The notes under the pieces were generated by a model. It was not told the origin of the DNA, did no database searches, and was given only the letters and a program-made list of their open reading frames with translations. Both the position numbers and the translations under genes were made by a program. This document shows, piece by piece, positions 60,486-64,000 of a DNA stretch of 64,000 bases (the first letter of the stretch is position 1; the number at the start of each line of letters is the position of its first letter). The DNA comes from Haemonchus contortus (taxonomy: Eukaryota; Nematoda; Chromadorea; Rhabditida; Trichostrongylidae), in assembly GCA_000469685.2 (NCBI GenBank), contig LS997566.1, forward strand, positions 15,575,467 to 15,639,466, in the 5' to 3' direction.

Positions 60486-61094
60486 TCTTTACTGTGAAGG
60501 CAGATGCCTGATGAATCCTGATGCACCTCATATATATATCATCTGAATAAGAGTTTCAATCTGTTCAAATACACTGAGGTTGACCCTGGGACAAAGAATA
60601 ATTGTTAGGCCACTTTTTCTTTTAGAAGTATTTGCTTTTCATTATCGAATTTATTTCAATTTTCTCTCAAAACATATTATACTGTATAGAAGCTCTGGTT
60701 AACTGTTACATACTTCAAATTGAACAAAAGTATTATCAAAAGTATGATGACCACATACATATGAAGAGGTTCCCCCAAGTACATTTGCAATGTGATTCTA
60801 TCGAGTCTCGCAATGAAAGTTCTATTCTTGGTTTTATCACGATAATTCACATTGACTAGCTCTGTTGAGGTTGATGGCTAGATTGACCAGACCGTTTAAT
60901 TGGCGTGCAATACAAGTAACATAAAAGCAGTAAAAGGGTAACTGAAAAGCAAATATTTCAAAGGGATCAAACAGCAATTATTGAATCCAATTCGAAGCTA
61001 AGAGTAATTGAACAGCTTACAGCTCTTATACAGCTGAAATGTATATATAAAATCTGTATCGGAGTTCATCAGGCATCTGCCTTCACAGTAAAGA
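60486..61094. promoter_or_regulatory. Shared divergent promoter region, ASP copies 3 and 4
   Basis: The start codons lie 609 bp apart. TATA-like runs occur at about 60530-60539 (minus side) and 61042-61050 (plus side). Relative to the first unit it lacks 33 bases between GACT and AGCTCTG near 60857, a clean difference that separates the two units. Confidence 0.6.
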
Positions 61095-62208
61095 ATGCTT
61101 GCAATCGCAGTGGTCGCCTTGTTGGTGAGTAGAATTTTACAGCTACAGATAGTAATCAGTTCTTCTAGAAGTCATAAACTAAATGTCTTTAGGCACAACT
61201 AGCTACCCTTGGACAGACGTGTGAGTATTGTTTAATATGCCATTCATAATTGGATCACCTTGAATTAAATTTTTCAGCCATGTGTCCGGACACAGAAGGA
61301 ATGTCGGATGAAGTGAGAAAAATGTTCGTCGAAAAACACAATGAGTACAGGTTGGGTTCTCTTTAGGTACAGCACAAAATTGCACTGAGTGTAACAATAT
61401 CATCAAATACTTAGGACACAAGTAGCTAAAGGAGAAGCGAAAAACAAGCTCGGCGGTAATGCCCCGAAAGCAGCTAGGATGTTGAAAATGGTAGGACTAG
61501 AAGGAATATCGTTAGAATAAAGCAATGATGTACAGCGTTCATTAATTTCGCGTAAGAGGCTCAGAGTCCTTTTGCAGACGTACGATTGTGCCATCGAAGA
61601 AAACATGATGAATTATGCCAAGGAATGCAAATTCGCACATAATTCTTATAAGGACAGGAACTACTGGGGACAGAACTTGTACATGACATCGGCGCGAAAC
61701 ATTAACAAGACGAGGGCAGCAGAAAATGTGAGAAAATCAAAGTTAAATCTATGTTCGAGAAACAGAGATTTCTGTTCCAGAGTGTGTCTGCGTGGTTCAG
61801 CGAGCTAGAACACAAGGGTGTGCCGAAGGAAAACAGACTCACCATGGAGGTTTTCAATCACGGAGTTGGTCACTACAGTCAGGTGATATAGAATCTTAAA
61901 AGCAGAGATACTAATTAGGAGAAAGTATGCATCGTTTCAGGTAGTCTGGCAGTGGAGCAAGAAAGTCGGTTGCGCAGTGGTATGGTGTAAAGACATGACC
62001 CTTGTGGGATGCGAGTATGCTCCAGCGTGAGTGTACTTCTGCAATACTAGGAATTTTATCTCGATCCAGTAAACAGCCGATTTTCAGAGGAAACTACCTC
62101 GGATCTCTGATTTATGACATAGGTGAACCGTGTCAAAACAATGAGGATTGCAAGTGCGACAAATGTGTTTGTGACAGAGAAGAAGCACTATGTGTTCCGC
62201 CACAATGA
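61095..62208 (+). CDS. ASP-like SCP/TAPS (CAP-domain) secreted protein, copy 4
   Basis: Exons 61095-61124, 61193-61220, 61278-61350, 61415-61490, 61578-61727, 61781-61882, 61941-62026 and 62088-62208 sum to 666 nt, 221 residues plus stop, with GT/AG at every junction. Residues 1-19 are a signal peptide. The CAP domain runs about 25-190 and includes HNEYR, the first CRISP motif GHYSQVVW (split across exons 6 and 7) and CEYAPAGNY at the second. A C-terminal hinge of closely spaced cysteines (CKCDKCVC) follows. The length fits single-domain ASPs. Introns are very short (50-87 bp). Which ASP subgroup it belongs to would need a tree. Confidence 0.9.
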
Positions 62209-62375
62209 GAAATGCAATAAATCTCCTACTCACTTCAATTGCTTCATTTGAATATCTTACAAATATCTTGCAATACACAACAACAAGGCACTGCCAGGTT
62301 GACAGCATGTCAAGATTATAATTGAGGCAAATGCTGTAAAAGTAGAGCTGACGCCATTTTAATGTTAACATTTCT

Positions 62376-62599
62376 ACTGACTGGATCCCTCGGGACATCA
62401 AACGAACTCCAGGAAGGCCGCCAACGAGATGGTCAGACTTCTTCACGAAAGCTCTGAACGAAAGGAATGTTGATCCTCGTGTCCCTGGAGCGATTCATTG
62501 GACCACTCTGGCTCGTAACATGGACGAATGGAGACGTTACTGGCGCCCGCTCGAGGAAATCGACGATCAAAGGGACGACAGGTGATACAGGTGAGGTGA
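62376..62599 (+). mobile_element. RTE-type retrotransposon 3' fragment, unit 2 only
   Basis: The frame from 62376 to a TGA near 62583 carries GRPPTRW and [11 protein letters not shown] followed by W-PLEE, matching the C-terminus of RTE-type reverse transcriptase proteins; the frame is intact. Unit 1 has only eight unrelated bases at the same point (57734-57741), so this is a 5'-truncated insertion after the duplication, or a loss from unit 1. Confidence 0.8.
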
Positions 62600-64000
62600 T
62601 TTTATTTACCAAAAGAACGACGTTCCATCAATATCCTTGACGAGCCCACAAGTGAACGTGCACCTCATTTTGCCCAAAGTTTCCTGCGTCTATTAGTGTT
62701 CATTAACAAGCGGGGTCCACTGGAACGATCCGTGAACGATCCTCGAACTCGACTAAACGCACGACAGCGCACTCCACACTCTGGGCTGCATGACCCATGT
62801 GCATAGAAGAGGGACTTAGTGGCTATAGGCGACATTATATGTCAATGGCGCAGCGGATAGAAATGCGAACCCATGCCCGGCAGTCCCAGTTTGAGACATG
62901 TCGCTCATGATGGTGCTTCCAGCACTTCTGAGTTTCTCGCTAGCGAGAAAAATATGCACACTTCGGTTCATCTGAATTGCCTTACAGCCAACGCCCCTCC
63001 TGCTTTACCTAGGCCGTCTCATCCAGCAATCTCTTACTGTCTACCCTCTCTCACTCAGTGAAGTACGAACAGTAACAGATACGGTGCTGATCTTGACCAG
63101 CTGCTATTGAGGGGCTTGGCTCAACGGCCGAGTCCACACTCCAAATACTGGACTCTGCCGGTGAGCCAAAACCACGCCCACCCCAGACGAGACCATCCTC
63201 GTCCAAAACATCAGAAAATTTTCACTTTGGGTGGTTCGCGTTAGTCGCGATGGCGTCTTTCCAGGACGTCATTTTGACTGCAATTTTCCAGCGATGCTTC
63301 CTTTACATCGTAGAGGCATTTTCGCTCATCTGGTATTTTCAGATTGCCCGTTTTGGGCGATTTCCAGTCTTCCGCATGCCTAACGTTAAGAACTGTACCA
63401 GGTAACTTTCCACACAGTTCTTCCCGTAACCAACATGTAACGGTTTCTTGGAAACCTAGGTCCCATATAGATGAATGTTTTTGACAATTGCTTTTATTTA
63501 GGTGTATGTATTTGCAAATCCACCAATTTGAAAAACTATGAACAGACCCCACATAAAATTTCTCAAAAATTCGTACTCTCTAAGATTCGAACACAGCTAC
63601 GTTCCCTTGAAGCTATTTCAATATACTTAATCGAATGGCACCAAGCGCTCAGTCCTGTCTAAACCCGAGATATGATCGATTGCTCATTTTGATTCTGTGA
63701 TAGCCGCCCAGCAGATGAAAAGTTTTTGGAAAAAACTGATTTTTTAATAGTAGTGGAATGTGGAATTTAATAATAGTGGTGGAATGGTGTGTTTGTATGT
63801 GGGCTGCCGATTTGGTTCATGGAGTGCGAAAATGGCAGCTGGATACCAAAGTTTTCATCCCGCCGGCCTTTCTACATTGAAATCTGAGTTAATGACGAAT
63901 CCAGAAAGGGGCAGTTTTGATAAATGCTGAAGTTTCCGTGCTGTTGAAGGTGACATGCAATAGGCACAGCACAGCTTGGGGAAAATGAAGTGTACATTCC
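62600..64000. other. Spacer of duplicated unit 2, cut by window end
   Basis: Near-identical to 57742-59136, including the tRNA-like head at about 62845-62905. No gene recognised. Confidence 0.6.

Larger units (their letters stand above)
54678..64000. repeat. Tandem duplication of a ~4.7-kb unit, each with an inverted ASP pair
   Basis: Unit 1 covers about 54680-59345 and unit 2 about 59345 to beyond the window end. Within each unit the two gene arms are inverted copies (about 54690-55860 with 56400-57570, and 59265-60540 with 61040-62320). Differences between units are few: a 33-bp indel in the promoter, the RTE insertion, scattered substitutions and several one-base homopolymer changes. Unit 2 is truncated by the window edge. 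Confidence 0.9.

Overview
The window looks like genomic DNA of a clade V (strongylid) nematode, most likely a hookworm. Three things suggest this: introns end in the nematode TTTTCAG-type acceptor, there is a cluster of single-domain SCP/TAPS (ASP, CAP-domain) secreted protein genes typical of hookworms, and the intergenic DNA is dense in Tc1/mariner, RTE-type, tRNA-derived and terminal-inverted-repeat (TIR) elements. Host coding sequence is sparse and split by introns, so long open frames here are mostly spurious.

Region by region. At 1-2120 I see no recognisable gene. At 2121-6972 a 4.85-kb unit bounded by inverted AAGGCACAGTTCACGATA-type ends carries a broken superfamily 1 (UPF1/DNA2-like) helicase between two ~345-bp direct repeats. 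At 6989-7506 there is a PIF/Harbinger-like MITE. At 7600-8580 there is a decayed Tc1 transposase, at 9973-10552 a minisatellite ending in (AC)n, at 10560-10770 and 12165-12400 two tRNA-derived SINEs, and at 13690-14905 a mariner with both ends and TA flanks. A small two-exon gene for a Gly/Tyr-rich secreted peptide lies on the minus strand at 20172-20741. Several short inverted-repeat elements follow.

From about 28.4 to 53.6 kb, one plus-strand gene fills the middle of the window. It is a Dispatched-family RND transporter (CHE-14/PTD-2 type), with 19 phase-consistent exons seen; the 5' end is not found. Its introns host most of the remarkable DNA: two members of the AAGGCACAGTTCACGATA family, a 3.3-kb near-perfect foldback element (38239-41535), a 6.07-kb almost pure (GATA)n array (44505-50577) and an RTE-type reverse transcriptase fragment.

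The last 9.4 kb hold four ASP-like genes arranged as two head-to-head pairs, each pair an inverted duplication, with the whole ~4.7-kb unit duplicated in tandem. Two copies (59373-60485 minus and 61095-62208 plus) look intact at 221 residues. Copy 1 has lost its last splice acceptor and copy 2 has a one-base frameshift. An RTE 3' fragment sits in the second unit only. The second unit is cut by the window end.
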